A DNA stretch of 64,000 bases, taken from assembly GCF_003206135.1 (NCBI RefSeq), contig NZ_PZJT01000010.1, positions 119,861 through 183,860 of the forward strand, given 5' to 3'. The number at the start of each line of letters is the position of its first letter. The first letter of the stretch is position 1. The position numbers and the translations under genes were made by a program. The stretch is from Salinicola salarius (GTDB taxonomy: Bacteria; Pseudomonadota; Gammaproteobacteria; Pseudomonadales; Halomonadaceae). This document shows, piece after piece, positions 18,301-26,656 of the stretch. Below the pieces are notes generated by a model that saw nothing but the letters and a program-made list of their open reading frames with translations, made no database searches and was not told the origin of the DNA.

Positions 18301-18366
18301 GTTATCGGGCGGATCGACGGGCAGATTTGATCGGCATCAAGAAAGCGTCGAATGGCCGGGGATAGG
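18301..18366. promoter_or_regulatory. Perfect FNR/Anr box serving two divergent promoters
   Basis: TTGATCGGCATCAA (18327-18340) is a perfect FNR box. On the minus strand GATAAC (18306-18301) is 30 bp away centre to centre, toward the Usp-ABC operon. On the plus strand GATAGG (18361-18366) is 30 bp away, toward the P-type ATPase. Both therefore have class II spacing from the same dyad. The ATPase -10 is weak. Confidence 0.82.
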
Positions 18367-18450
18367 CTGAGCGGCAATGATCGCACCCGCGCGATCATGC
18401 CTGAATCCCGGGTATCCGACCCGAGGGTCGGCCCTTCGGGAGATGCCGTG

Positions 18451-21180
18451 ATGGAACCCAGACAGTGGCATGCCCTGGCCACGGACAGGGTGTTGAGCGA
18501 GCTGGATTCGGCCATGACCGGATTGAGCAGCGATCAGGCAGGCATCCGTCTGCGCAGCGAGGGGGCAAACCGGTTGCCGGCGCCTCCGAAGCGCAGCCTG
18601 ACCAGGCTGTTCCTGTCCCAGTTCCACAACGTGCTGATCTACGTGCTGCTGGGGTCGGCGCTGATCACGACACTGCTCGGTCATGTCGTGGATACGGCGG
18701 TCATTCTGGCCGTCGTCGTCATCAATGCCGTCATCGGTCTGATTCAGGAGCATCGTGCCGAGCGGGCGCTGGCCGCCATCCAGGAACTGCTGGCGCCATA
18801 CGCGACGGTGCTGCGCGACGGCGGGCGGTGCCGGGTGAAAGTCGAGACCCTGGTGCCCGGGGACATCGTGCTGCTGGAAGCCGGGGATCAAATCCCCGCC
18901 GATCTGCGGCTTTTGCAAAGTCATGGGCTGAGCATTCAGGAATCGATGCTCACCGGCGAATCGACGGCGGTGGAAAAACATACCGACCCGGTTCCCGCCT
19001 GGGTGGCGCTGGCCGAACGTGGCTGCATGGCCTTCGGCGGCACGCTGGTGGTCGGCGGTCAGGGGCTGGGCGTCGTGGTGGCGACGGGCATCGCCACCGA
19101 GATGGGCCGGATCAGCCGTCTGCTGGCCCATGTCACGCCCAGGACCACGCCGCTGGTCAGGCAGATGAATAGCTTTGCCCGCTGGCTGACGCTGATCATT
19201 CTGGTGCTGGCGGCTGCCGTGATGGCGCTGGGTCACTTCCTCTGGGATTACCCCTTCGGCGAGCTGTTCACCGCTGTCGTGGGGCTATCGGTGGCGGCGA
19301 TTCCGGAAGGGCTGCCGGCGGTGCTGACCATCACGCTGGCGCTGGGGGCTCAGGCGATGGCGCGGCGCAACGCCCTGGTACGCCACCTGCCGGCGATCGA
19401 GACGCTGAGCAGTGTCTCGGTCATCTGCACGGACAAGACTGGCACGCTGACGCGCAACGAAATGGTGGCCACCGAACTGGTGACCGTGGACGAGCGCTTC
19501 ACCATCGATGGAGTGGGGTACGCGCCGGATGGCGCGATCCGGGGGGCTGCGCCCATCGATCTTCAGGCCAGCCTGCGGCTGCGGGAACTGGCGTGGGTCG
19601 CGGTGCTGTGCAACGACGCCGCGCTGCAGCACAGCGACGGTATCTGGCGGGTCGAGGGCGACCCGATGGAGGGCGCGCTGCTGACGCTGGCCGCGCGAAT
19701 GGGGATGAGTCGCCCCGACGCACAGCGCTGCTGGGTACGTACCGACGTATTGCCGTTCGATGCCGAGCACCGCTACATGGCGACTCTGCACCACGATCAC
19801 GAGCGCCACGCCCGCCTGTTCATCAAGGGCGCCCCGGAGCGGGTGCTGGCGATGTGCAGTCGAGTTCGCACCGCCGATGGCGGGGAGGCGATACTGGAGC
19901 ACGCCTGGTGGCACGCGCAGGTCGAGGCGTTGGCTGGCCGTGGCCTGCGAGTGCTGGCCCTGGCGACACGCAGGGTGCCCGTCTCGCAGACCGTGCTCTC
20001 CCACGCCGATGTGGAAGGCGGCATCATTCTGCTGGGGCTGGTCGCCTTGATGGACCCGCCGCGACCGGAAGCCGTGGCCGCCATTGCCGAATGCCGGCGT
20101 GCGGGAATCGGTGTGCGCATGATCACTGGCGATCACGCCGCCACCGCGGCGGCCATTGGGCGAATGATCGGGCTGGAGCGCACCCGGCGGGTCATCACCG
20201 GTGCCGAACTGGAGACGATGAGCGACGACGAACTCGGCGCGGCGGCAATGGAAACGGATGTCTTTGCCCGCACCAGTCCCGAGCACAAGCTGCGGCTGGT
20301 CATGGCACTGCAGGCGCGAGGCATGACCGTGGCGATGACCGGAGATGGGGTCAACGATGCCCCGGCGCTCAAGCGTGCCGATGTCGGCATCGCCATGGGG
20401 CGCAAGGGCAGCGAAGCGGCGCGGGAGGCGGCCGATATCGTGCTGGCCGACGACAACTTTGCCTCTATCGTGGCGGCGGTGCGTGAAGGCCGCAACGTCT
20501 ACGACAAGATCGTACGGGTGATCGCCTGGACCTTACCGACCGATGCGGGCGAGGCCGCCACCATCGTGACGGCGCTGCTGTTTGGCATGGTATTGCCGGT
20601 CACGCCGGTGCAGATTCTCTGGGTCAACCTGATCACGACCGTCACGCTGGGTCTTGCCCTGGCCTTCGAGTCCGGCGAGACGGGCGCGATGCAGCGTCCG
20701 CCACGCTCGCCCGGTGCGCCGCTGCTGGGGCTGGCCTGGCTATGGCATATCGGGCTGGTGACGGCGCTCTTTCTGCTGGGCACGTTCGGTATCTACGCCT
20801 GGGCCATCGAGCGGGGCCACGACATCGCGCTGGCGCGCACCATGGCGATGAATACCCTGATCGCGATGGAAATCAGCCACCTGTTCTTCATCCGCAGCAT
20901 TCACGACTCGGCCTTCAGCCTGCGGATCCTGCGCGGTACCCGGGCACTCTGGGTCGCCATCGGCATCGTCGTGGCGTCGCAGGCCGCCATGAACTGGCTG
21001 CCACCGATACAGGCGGTGTTCGAGACCCGCACCATTCCGCTCCTCGACGGGATGGCGATTCTGGCCGTGGCCGTTTTGCTGCTGCTGGCGGTGGAGACCG
21101 AAAGACAACTGCGGCGCAAATTCAAGGCGGGTCGTCGTGACGATACCCCACCATCCGACGAGCAAGAGGCAATACGCTGA
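18451..21180 (+). CDS. P2-type cation-transporting ATPase (SERCA/PMR1-like)
   Basis: 909 residues from the ATG at 18451 with GGGAG upstream; in-frame ATGs at 18352 and 18397 are too near the putative -10 or lack a ribosome site. Order: cation-ATPase N-terminal domain, two helices, actuator domain with TGES, helix 4 with AAIPEGLP, phosphorylation site DKTGTLT (Asp328), nucleotide domain with KGAPER, hinge TGDGVND, and a C-terminal block of about six helices. The PEGLP motif and domain order put it with P2A pumps (Ca2+ or Mn2+), but the ion is not certain. Located between two Usp genes and under the shared FNR box. Confidence 0.9.
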   Translation: MEPRQWHALATDRVLSELDSAMTGLSSDQAGIRLRSEGANRLPAPPKRSLTRLFLSQFHNVLIYVLLGSALITTLLGHVVDTAVILAVVVINAVIGLIQEHRAERALAAIQELLAPYATVLRDGGRCRVKVETLVPGDIVLLEAGDQIPADLRLLQSHGLSIQESMLTGESTAVEKHTDPVPAWVALAERGCMAFGGTLVVGGQGLGVVVATGIATEMGRISRLLAHVTPRTTPLVRQMNSFARWLTLIILVLAAAVMALGHFLWDYPFGELFTAVVGLSVAAIPEGLPAVLTITLALGAQAMARRNALVRHLPAIETLSSVSVICTDKTGTLTRNEMVATELVTVDERFTIDGVGYAPDGAIRGAAPIDLQASLRLRELAWVAVLCNDAALQHSDGIWRVEGDPMEGALLTLAARMGMSRPDAQRCWVRTDVLPFDAEHRYMATLHHDHERHARLFIKGAPERVLAMCSRVRTADGGEAILEHAWWHAQVEALAGRGLRVLALATRRVPVSQTVLSHADVEGGIILLGLVALMDPPRPEAVAAIAECRRAGIGVRMITGDHAATAAAIGRMIGLERTRRVITGAELETMSDDELGAAAMETDVFARTSPEHKLRLVMALQARGMTVAMTGDGVNDAPALKRADVGIAMGRKGSEAAREAADIVLADDNFASIVAAVREGRNVYDKIVRVIAWTLPTDAGEAATIVTALLFGMVLPVTPVQILWVNLITTVTLGLALAFESGETGAMQRPPRSPGAPLLGLAWLWHIGLVTALFLLGTFGIYAWAIERGHDIALARTMAMNTLIAMEISHLFFIRSIHDSAFSLRILRGTRALWVAIGIVVASQAAMNWLPPIQAVFETRTIPLLDGMAILAVAVLLLLAVETERQLRRKFKAGRRDDTPPSDEQEAIR

Positions 21181-21305
21181 TGGAAACCGACCTTCGGCTG
21201 TTTCTGGCAAACGCCGGATACCGCGGATTTCGTGCGGCCTGCAAAACGTCGGGCTGTTGGCGTTGTTGTCGTCCGACGTCTCAGAGCAGAAGGGGAAGAT
21301 GGGTT

Positions 21306-21770
21306 TTACCCGGCACGGCGCTGATGGATGCTGATGACCATGCAGTGGGCGACATGGGTGACCTTGTGCGACACGCTGCCGACCAGCAAGCCCTTTAGAT
21401 CGCTGAGCCCTCGGCTACCCATGACGATGGCATCCACTTCGAGTCGCTTGGCTTCCTCGATAATCACCTCGGCCGGTGAGCCCTGCTTGACCAGGGTATC
21501 GAACTCGTTTTCGTAGCCTGGCATGGAGGTAATCTCTTTCAGCGCCTCCGCGATGATCGCTTCCCCCTCCTTTTCGGCGAGCTCCACCGAAACTGCCTTG
21601 ATCGCGGCCGCGACGGTCAACATTTCACCCTGATAGAGATCCGGATAGGGATCGCGCACGTTCAATACATGGATCTTGCCTTGAACCGGAGCCGCCAGTT
21701 GGCAGGCGATCTTGAGCGCGGCGTGGGAGTCTTCCGATCCATCGATCGGGACCAGCAGTGAGCTGAACAT
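21306..21770 (-). CDS. Universal stress protein (UspA family)
   Basis: 154 residues with GAGGT eight bases before the ATG. LLVPIDGSEDSHAALKIA opens the fold and GSRGLSDLKGLLVGSVSHKV supplies the ATP-binding loop. It is a near-paralogue of the Usp at 17787-18254, identical over most of the C-terminal third, so a local duplication is likely. It is monocistronic, with its own FNR-type promoter at 21824-21862. No terminator is obvious; the 125 bp separating it from the convergent ATPase gene show nothing else. Confidence 0.93.
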   Translation of the reverse strand: MFSSLLVPIDGSEDSHAALKIACQLAAPVQGKIHVLNVRDPYPDLYQGEMLTVAAAIKAVSVELAEKEGEAIIAEALKEITSMPGYENEFDTLVKQGSPAEVIIEEAKRLEVDAIVMGSRGLSDLKGLLVGSVSHKVTHVAHCMVISIHQRRAG

Positions 21771-21823
21771 GGCGCGTACCTCGCAGAGGGCGATGGATTA
21801 CGAACTTGGCTTGCTCGAGCCAA

Positions 21824-21862
21824 GTTATCCGCTCGACCACTGTCCAGCTTGACCTGTATCAA
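21824..21862 (-). promoter_or_regulatory. FNR/Anr box and promoter of the second Usp gene
   Basis: TTGACCTGTATCAA (21849-21862) differs from the FNR consensus at one base. GATAAC (21829-21824 on the minus strand) is a -10-like hexamer 29 bp from the box centre, the same hexamer as at the other Usp promoter. Confidence 0.78.
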
Positions 21863-21923
21863 GAAAGCATCGAATAGCCCGTGGACGGCATGCCTCCTGG
21901 GCATGTCGGCCAGACAGGAGACA

Positions 21924-22997
21924 TCAACCGAACAGATCCTGCTGGGCATGGGGCGCTCGGAATCGCGTGGTATCCAGACCCAGGTCGGCCCGTCGTTCCA
22001 GCCCCAGGCGAGAGGCCGCCCGGCGGAAGCGCTGGCCGATCATATCCACGAACAAGCCGTCGCCGTGCATGCGGTGGCCGAAGCGGCTGTCGTTGTTCTG
22101 GCCACCTCGGGACTGGCGGATCAGGCTCATCACCTTGCCCGCGCGCTCCGGGTAGTGCTCCTCGAGCCAGGCTTCGAACAGCGGCGCCACCTCGCGGGGC
22201 AATCGCAACAGCGTCCAGCTGGCGGTGCGGGCGCCGGCGTCGGCGGCACGCGTCAGCAGCGTCTCGATCTCGCTGTCGTTGATGGCGGGGATTACCGGCG
22301 CCACCAGCACGCCCACCGGCACGCCGGCTTCATGCAGCTCCCGAATGACCTTGAGCCGTGCCGCGGGAGAGGCAGTGCGCGGCTCCAGGGTGCGTTTCAG
22401 TTCGTTGTCGAGCGACGTCAGGCTGACGAACACCCGGACCAGCCGCTCGCGCGCCATCTCGGCGAGCAGTTCCCGATCGCGCAGAATCAGCGCGCTCTTG
22501 GTCACCAGCGTGACCGGGTGGCGGCACGCCAGCAGCAGCTCCAGCAGCGAACGTGTCGTGCCGTGCTGCGCCTCGATCGGCTGGTAGCAGTCGGTGTTGC
22601 CGGAGAGATTGATCGGCCGGCAGACATAACCCGGTTTGCACAGCTCCTCGCGCAATCGATCCGCCATGCCGGTCTTGGCGATCAGGCGCGTCTCGAAATC
22701 GATGCCGGGCGACAGATCCCAATAGGCGTGGCTGGGGCGGGCATAGCAGTAGATGCAGCCATGCTCGCAGCCGCGATAGGGGTTGAGCGAGCGGTCGAAG
22801 CCCAGGTCCGGCGACTGATTCCAGGAAAGCGCCGAGCGCGGCGCCTCGAACTGCACGTGGGTCGAGATGCGCTCCGGCAACGCCTCCTGCCACCAGCCGT
22901 CGTCCTCGACGGTGCTGTGTGTCGGCTGGAAACGGTTGTCCGGGTTGTAGGTCGCGCCGCGGCCTTTCAACGGGCCGGGTCGAGAGGGAGACGACAT
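21924..22997 (-). CDS. PA0069-family radical SAM protein (spore photoproduct lyase-related)
   Basis: 357 residues. The [4Fe-4S]/SAM motif C77-X3-C81-X2-C84 (YRGCEHGCIYCYARPSH) follows SLNPYRG, the pattern of the SPL-like radical SAM family exemplified by Pseudomonas PA0069. The barrel continues with NLSGNTDCYQPIE and LVTKSALILRD. The reaction is unknown; a DNA-damage role is inferred from similarity to photoproduct lyase and from the LexA-type box in its promoter. It is a single-gene unit with no neighbouring repair genes. Confidence 0.88.
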   Translation of the reverse strand: MSSPSRPGPLKGRGATYNPDNRFQPTHSTVEDDGWWQEALPERISTHVQFEAPRSALSWNQSPDLGFDRSLNPYRGCEHGCIYCYARPSHAYWDLSPGIDFETRLIAKTGMADRLREELCKPGYVCRPINLSGNTDCYQPIEAQHGTTRSLLELLLACRHPVTLVTKSALILRDRELLAEMARERLVRVFVSLTSLDNELKRTLEPRTASPAARLKVIRELHEAGVPVGVLVAPVIPAINDSEIETLLTRAADAGARTASWTLLRLPREVAPLFEAWLEEHYPERAGKVMSLIRQSRGGQNNDSRFGHRMHGDGLFVDMIGQRFRRAASRLGLERRADLGLDTTRFRAPHAQQDLFG

Positions 22998-23015
22998 GGC
23001 AGCGACTCCTGATAA

Positions 23016-23031
23016 CTGTTTATATATACAG
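23016..23031 (-). promoter_or_regulatory. LexA (SOS) box
   Basis: CTGTTTATATATACAG fits the gammaproteobacterial SOS box CTG-N10-CAG with the typical alternating TA centre. It ends 19 bp upstream of the radical SAM start codon, where bound LexA would cover the promoter. Confidence 0.85.
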
Positions 23032-23063
23032 TATCACTCCACGCAGCCGGGGAGAAACTGTTT

Positions 23064-23112
23064 AAGAGGGAAGAGGGAAGAGGGAAGAGGGAAGAGGGAA
23101 GAGGGAAGAGGC
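23064..23112. repeat. 7-bp tandem repeat (AAGAGGG), six perfect copies plus one
   Basis: Six perfect AAGAGGG units and a seventh ending in C lie between the radical SAM and btuB genes. A second heptamer array of different sequence is at 36924. Such arrays are prone to slippage. Confidence 0.95.
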
Positions 23113-23150
23113 GGCGCCGTGGTATCGGCGCCGCTGAAGGAGAAAAGCGG

Positions 23151-25004
23151 TTAGAAGCTGAGTTTCACGCCGCCTTCGAGGTAACGGTCCTGGGTGTTGT
23201 AGCCATCGACCAGTTGGTAATCCTTGTCGAAGGCGTTCTCCAGCTTGGCCGACAGCTCGACGGTCGGCGTGACCTGCCAGGCCGTGCGCAGATCGACGAC
23301 GCCGTAGCCGGCGTCAATAGCGTCGCTATAGTCGCTATCGGGACGTTCTTGAGAGGCGCGTAGCGTCATGCCGACACTGACTGCGTGGTAGCGGTAGTCG
23401 GCATCAATGCGCCCGTAGAGTTCAGCGCGTCTGGCCAACTGGTCGCCGGTTTCACGATTCTCGGGATCTTGACGTGTCAGTGAGGCATTCAGACTCAAGC
23501 TGCCATACGTCCAGCCGCCGGACAGCTCCACGCCTCGGATTCTCGCTTCGTCGACATTGTAATAACGGTACTCTCCGTCTGGCCCTGTCTCGGTGTTGAG
23601 CAGATCGTCGATACGGTTTTCGAAGAGCGATACCCGGCCGTGCCAGCCGTCGCGCTGGTAGGACCAGAAAAGTTCGGTAGATTTGGACTTTTCGGCGTCG
23701 AGATCGCGATTGCCGTAGTTCCCATAAGGGCTGGCGCTATAGAGTTGATAGAGCGTCGGTGCTTTGTAAGCGGTGCCATAGCTCGCGCCGAGTTGCTGGT
23801 AGGTCGCCAACTGGTACGCATAGGCGATGTTGCCTGTGGTCTTGTCACCGAATAGCGAGTCGTCGTCGTAACGTAGAGAACCGCTAAGTTGGTGGCGACC
23901 ATATTCACGCTGGATCAGTCCATAGATCCCGTAATTTTCTCGACTGTCGCGGTTGATAGAGTCCCAGATGCTATCGTAATCAATCGCCTCGTGGCGGTAG
24001 TCCACGCCTAGGCTTTCTATACCATGCTCATGAGTGAAGGTGTGCTGAATGCCCAGTTCATCGCGCTTGGTCTTGGCCAGCGTCTCTCGTTGGCCGTCGT
24101 TGCGATCATCGCGGCGTTCGTCGAAATGTCCGGCAGTCAGACGCATGTTCCAGTCAGGTTCAAGCGCCACGTCCAGATTACCGCTGAAGCTTTGTTGATA
24201 ACCTTCGCTGGTGTAGTTGCTGGCGCCCCCGTAGTCGTAGTCGCTATCGAAGTCCTGGCGCAAGGCCCGGAAACTACCCTGAACGCTATCGCTGAAGCGA
24301 TGCGACAGCCCGACCTGGGCGCCGGTGGATTCGAAGCCATCATCTTCGCCGCTGGTGTCGGCTTCGGTGGAGTTGAAGCCATCGCCATCGCGGTGGAACA
24401 GCGTCGCATTGAGGCGTGTATCCGCGTTTCCTGCCGCCACGTAGGCGCTCTGCTTGCCGAAACCATCCTCTCCCGCGCGCAGATTCAACTCGGCTTGGGT
24501 ATCTTTGCCGCCGTTGCGAGTGAAGATTTGAATGACGCCGCCGATGGCATCGGAACCGTAAGCCGCGGCCCGAGGGCCGCGTACGATTTCGATCCGCTCG
24601 ATCATATCGGGGGAGAGGAACTCCAGACTGGAGGCACCGTTCGATGAAGCGGCGGAATTGATGCGTACACCGTCAATCAATACCAGGGTGTGATTGGAGT
24701 TCGTGCCGCGCATAAAGAGACTTGAGACCGTTCCTGGTGAACCGCTTTGGGTCATCTCGATCCCGGCCCGGCCTTGCAGCAGCTCGACCACGCTATCGGC
24801 CTGGCTGCGTTCGATCTCGTCGCGATCGATGATGGTGGTGCTGGCCAGTACATCGGCCTGTGATTGCGGCAGGCGATTGGCGGTGACCTGGACGTCGCCG
24901 AGCTGCTGCGGGTTTTCGACGCGTTGCTGGGCCTGGGCCGACAGCGTGGTCATGGCCATGGCGAGCGCGACGCCCGAGGCGACGGCATTCTTCTTGTAAC
25001 GCAT
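23151..25004 (-). CDS. btuB: Vitamin B12 TonB-dependent outer-membrane receptor
   Basis: 617 residues from the ATG at 25004. Signal peptide (about 1-25, ending AQA), TonB box region DVQVTANR as in E. coli BtuB, plug domain with ELLQGRAGIEMTQSGSPGTVSSLFMRGTNSNHTLVLIDGVRIN and IEIVRGPRAAAYGSDAIGGVIQIFTR, then a 22-strand barrel rich in aromatic and acidic residues, ending in a terminal phenylalanine (GGVKLSF). It imports cobalamin across the outer membrane with TonB energy. The cobalamin riboswitch in its leader confirms the substrate class. No BtuCDF genes are in the window. Base composition of the barrel part is somewhat less GC-rich than its neighbours. Confidence 0.95.
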   Translation of the reverse strand: MRYKKNAVASGVALAMAMTTLSAQAQQRVENPQQLGDVQVTANRLPQSQADVLASTTIIDRDEIERSQADSVVELLQGRAGIEMTQSGSPGTVSSLFMRGTNSNHTLVLIDGVRINSAASSNGASSLEFLSPDMIERIEIVRGPRAAAYGSDAIGGVIQIFTRNGGKDTQAELNLRAGEDGFGKQSAYVAAGNADTRLNATLFHRDGDGFNSTEADTSGEDDGFESTGAQVGLSHRFSDSVQGSFRALRQDFDSDYDYGGASNYTSEGYQQSFSGNLDVALEPDWNMRLTAGHFDERRDDRNDGQRETLAKTKRDELGIQHTFTHEHGIESLGVDYRHEAIDYDSIWDSINRDSRENYGIYGLIQREYGRHQLSGSLRYDDDSLFGDKTTGNIAYAYQLATYQQLGASYGTAYKAPTLYQLYSASPYGNYGNRDLDAEKSKSTELFWSYQRDGWHGRVSLFENRIDDLLNTETGPDGEYRYYNVDEARIRGVELSGGWTYGSLSLNASLTRQDPENRETGDQLARRAELYGRIDADYRYHAVSVGMTLRASQERPDSDYSDAIDAGYGVVDLRTAWQVTPTVELSAKLENAFDKDYQLVDGYNTQDRYLEGGVKLSF

Positions 25005-25199
25005 GTGATGTGATCCCCAACTGCGTTGTATCCCGCGATTCACCGGCACTGCGGCCGGACGCGATGACACGGAGTACTCGACACGAGTACCGAACGAATA
25101 CGCAATGGGAGGACGGACGTGACGATGCCCGCCTCGGACGTCATGGAGTCCGGGCAGGGGGAGCCGCCACTGGATGAGCCCTCCGCATCAACCAGTGAA

Positions 25200-25455
25200 G
25201 AGAAACGCGCCGGTCTCCGGACTCTCGCGCGATGACCCAGGCGATAGACCCTGGGTCATCCGACACGCACGCCTTCCCATGTCGATGGCCGTTCCCTTGA
25301 AGTTCCCTCGAAGGGCAGTCCATGCGATCACAGTGGCTGGATGGCCTGGCGGCGCATCCGGTGGTGTCGAAGAAAACGCTATGTTTTCTAACGCAATTAC
25401 CGTTGCGGGGGCAGTGCGGGGTTCTCACCCACTTCCCGAGGAAAACACTGTCTAA
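25200..25455 (-). promoter_or_regulatory. Cobalamin (AdoCbl) riboswitch in the btuB leader
   Basis: Reading the minus strand from about 25455: GGGAAGTGGGTGAGAACCCC, then the B12-box element CTGCCCCCGCAACGGTAA, later a GCCACTG, then GGGAAGGCG, a hairpin made of GATGACCCAGG and CCTGGGTCATC, and AGTCCGGAGACCGGC. These appear in the order and wording of known adenosylcobalamin riboswitches. It lies about 200 bp upstream of the btuB start. Ligand binding should lower BtuB expression. Boundaries are approximate. Confidence 0.92.
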
Positions 25456-25483
25456 ATGTCTGCGCAGCCAAATCGCTTCGCTA

Positions 25484-25680
25484 TGACCGCCATCCCTGGC
25501 GGTCACCAAAGGCCGGCCTGCGGCCGTTCAAATTCGCTCCCGGCGAATTTGTGCGCGCTGCTGGAGCGCCAGCCCGGTCAAAATCCTCACCTATACCCCA
25601 TAGGCTCCGGTTTTTGTGCTGCGTGCGCCTTGCGCTTTATACCGCTCGACAATTTATTCAGCGTTTCCTGAGCACACGTC
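25484..25680. repeat. Cluster of hairpins downstream of motB, one sharing the skeleton of the element at 10722
   Basis: Three structures follow each other: an 8-bp stem TGACCGCC/GGCGGTCA (25484-25505), a 9-bp stem CAAATTCGC/GCGAATTTG (25529-25551), and CTCA-CCTAT-loop5-ATAGG-CTCC (25586-25608) flanked by AAAATC and GGTTTTT. The last has the same layout as 10784-10806, with different but still paired stems. No reading frame here is convincing. They could terminate motAB transcription, and 25681-25798 shows nothing more. Confidence 0.65.
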
Positions 25681-25798
25681 TCTCGACGCGCCGGATTGTC
25701 GCAGCTTCCTTGCGGCAAGTGAATCCGAATCGGGAAACCGGGCGCCGGGGCTTTCGTGACGGATCGGGCAGGTGCGATCTCCGCGACGGCGCGAGCCG

Positions 25799-26656
25799 TC
25801 ACGGTGTCGGCGAGCTGGGTTCCTGCAGTACCAGTTCCACGCGGCGGTTGCTGGCGCGGCCGGCCGGGGTGTGGTTGCTGGCCAGCGGGTGCGTCGAGGC
25901 ATAGCCGATCGCTCGCAGCCGCTCGCCATCGAGGCCGGCCTGGCGCAACACGCGCACCACCGCCGAGGCGCGCGCCGCCGACAGTTCCCAGTTGGAGGGG
26001 AAGCGGGAGGTCGAGATCGGTACGCTGTCGGTATGGCCTTCGACGGAGATGGTGCCCTTGAACTCCTGCAGCATCGGGATCAGCTTTTCGACCAGTTGCC
26101 TGCCGCTATCGCTGAGCCCGACCGCACTGCTGTCGAACAGCAGGTGATCCTGAATGCGCAGGTTGAAGCCGTGGGGAATCGCGGTGACCTCGACACCGTC
26201 GATCTGCGGCAATACGGGTGCTGGTTCGGGATCGGGCAGGTCGAACAGCGGCACGCTGAACGCCATCGGCGCCATGGCGAAGATCTCGGCAGGCGCCGGC
26301 TTCGGTGCGGGCGAGTAGAAGCCGGTATCGCTCGCCAGTGGCGCCGGCTTGAGCTGACGCGGCGGCTGATAGAATTCACCGATGTCGGCCAGCGGCAGTC
26401 TTGGCGGCGGCTTCAACGCCGGGATGTGCAGCGGCAGCGCCGTGACGGGCGGCGCCCCGGCCGCGTCCCGGTCGATGAGCTGGCCGCCGTAGAGCGCCAG
26501 CATCAGCACGAAGAACGTGATCAGCAGCATGAGCATGTCGAGGTAGCTCATCAGCCACGAATCGCTCTCGCTGCTCCGCCCGCTGTCGACCAGGGGATCA
26601 TCGTCGAACAGCAGGTCGGCAAAGGGGCCGCCGGGGGAGATCGCGGCCTGGCTCAT
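25799..26656 (-). CDS. motB: Flagellar stator protein MotB-like (OmpA C-terminal domain)
   Basis: 285 residues. A single helix (about 36-56) with the ion-binding Asp40 in SYLDMLMLLITFFVLML, a long proline-rich linker (about 75-160), then a peptidoglycan-binding OmpA-like domain (about 165-275) with FDSSAVGLSDSG, VEGHTDSVPI and NWELSAARASAVVRVL. It overlaps motA by ATGA. Together they should form a stator, whether H+ or Na+ driven is not decided by the sequence. No other flagellar genes are nearby, as is common for a second stator set. Members of this group can also act in other gliding or energising systems. Confidence 0.85.
   Translation of the reverse strand: MSQAAISPGGPFADLLFDDDPLVDSGRSSESDSWLMSYLDMLMLLITFFVLMLALYGGQLIDRDAAGAPPVTALPLHIPALKPPPRLPLADIGEFYQPPRQLKPAPLASDTGFYSPAPKPAPAEIFAMAPMAFSVPLFDLPDPEPAPVLPQIDGVEVTAIPHGFNLRIQDHLLFDSSAVGLSDSGRQLVEKLIPMLQEFKGTISVEGHTDSVPISTSRFPSNWELSAARASAVVRVLRQAGLDGERLRAIGYASTHPLASNHTPAGRASNRRVELVLQEPSSPTP

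Noticed and set aside
23064..23112. CRISPR-like array
   Set aside because: Seven-base tandem units without spacers; no cas genes anywhere in the window.
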